NCBI RefSeq assembly: GCF_047495875.1
Contig: NC_092459.1
Location: forward strand, 9,304,965-9,368,964
Length of the DNA stretch: 64,000 nucleotides
Origin: Pithys albifrons albifrons
Taxonomy: Eukaryota; Chordata; Aves; Passeriformes; Thamnophilidae
Reading direction: 5' to 3'
The notes under the pieces are model-generated. The model did not search any database. It saw nothing but the letters and a program-made list of their open reading frames with translations, and was not told the origin of the DNA. A program made the translations under genes and the position numbers. Shown one piece after another: positions 63,301 through 64,000 of the stretch (positions within the stretch are counted from its first letter, which is position 1; each line of letters starts with the position of its first letter).

Positions 63301-64000
63301 TAAAAGACTAATGGTGAGTTCTTGCACTTAGTAACGCTGTCTTCTATATAGGTGCAGACTCACTGAGCTTCAAAATTTTTATTAATGTCTAATTCATTTT
63401 AGTTTGGCACATAGGTCCAGAGTCAATGTTATAGATAATACTCAGGTACCTGAAGCACATTTTTTTCTTTTTTTGAGTAAAAGGCATAAAGTAGAACAGA
63501 ATTCCAAAAGGTAATATTAAAACCCACACACTATTTTCAGCCAAGGAACTGGATAAGTAGGTAACCAGCCAGCCCAGTCACCTGTATACTTGCTTTTCTA
63601 ATATTCCAGCCCTTCAATGAGGATAGAGGGAAACTGTCAGAAAGACCACATAGATGAGCTAGTCACAATGTTTTGAATCAGGTGCTCCTTGTGGGTTTTT
63701 GGTTTTGGTTTTGGTTCCCATGGAATATTTACATTATTTTATCTTTTCTTATTTCTGAAAAAAAAAAAGGCTCATCTGAAAAAGAAGAATAAAAATGTTT
63801 CATCTGTTGTCAATGTTTCTATGTAAACTAGCAATTTGCACCATGTAGGAAATTAGCACCTTTCACAGCTCTAAATCATGCATCCAGAGAGTAATATTTC
63901 CTATATTTGTAGACTGGTAAATTTTTAGTGGCTTTTTTTTTGACATTTAGATGGTCACTGAGAAGACTTACATATATTGCTGAGAAGCTCTATAAAATGT
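60347..64000. other. Unique non-coding sequence
   Basis: No gene or transposon recognised. A short TTTTGG tract lies at about 63694-63716 and an A-run near 63759-63769. Frames are at most 85 codons. Confidence 0.6.

Overview
The window looks like 64 kb of non-coding nuclear DNA from a bird. The main evidence is at least eleven pieces of CR1-type LINE retrotransposons. Several still carry the typical CR1 3' end: a block around 'cccttccaacc' followed by an ATTCTATG/ATTCTGTG octamer tail. CR1 is the dominant LINE of birds and other sauropsids. No mammalian Alu- or L1-like sequence was seen, the base composition is AT-rich, and repeats are sparse, all of which fit an avian gene desert or a very large intron. 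No bacterial features (operons, RBS-led ORFs, tRNA clusters, CRISPR) are present. I found no multi-exon protein-coding gene that I can name; nearly all open frames are short and consistent with chance.

Layout. 1-16.9 kb: mostly unique sequence with a long AAAAG microsatellite (4764-4984) and one CR1 tail (5584-5760). 16.9-17.6 kb: a complete solo LTR (16936-17549) flanked by a perfect 5-bp target duplication. 17.6-21.6 kb: AT-rich unique sequence with a short GC-richer patch. 21.6-27.5 kb: three plus-strand CR1 copies, the first interrupted by a TAGA/GATA microsatellite. 29.2-30.4 kb: a minus-strand CR1, then a degenerate 5S rRNA copy joined directly to an intact 100-codon frame with two AATAAA signals, which may be a chimeric retrocopy. 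32.0 kb: a CR1 tail. 32.2-39.7 kb: unique sequence. 39.7-40.3 kb: a second solo LTR (39717-40343) of the same family, with its own different 5-bp duplication. 43.0-43.8 kb: two minus-strand CR1 pieces, one keeping a reverse-transcriptase motif. 43.8-53.8 kb: unique sequence. 53.8-54.7 kb: a minus-strand CR1 ORF2 fragment. 56.3-58.5 kb: an unexplained stretch with protein-like but broken frames, mainly on the minus strand. 58.8 and 60.2 kb: two more CR1 tails.

The elements do not form a pathway; the window records repeated retrotransposition. The observations most worth checking are the 5S/ORF chimera (29816-30341), the paired solo LTRs, and the 56.3-58.5 kb block of decayed coding-like sequence. 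Repeat calls rest on remembered family consensus features, not on a database search, and element edges are accurate to roughly 10-50 bases unless target duplications fix them.
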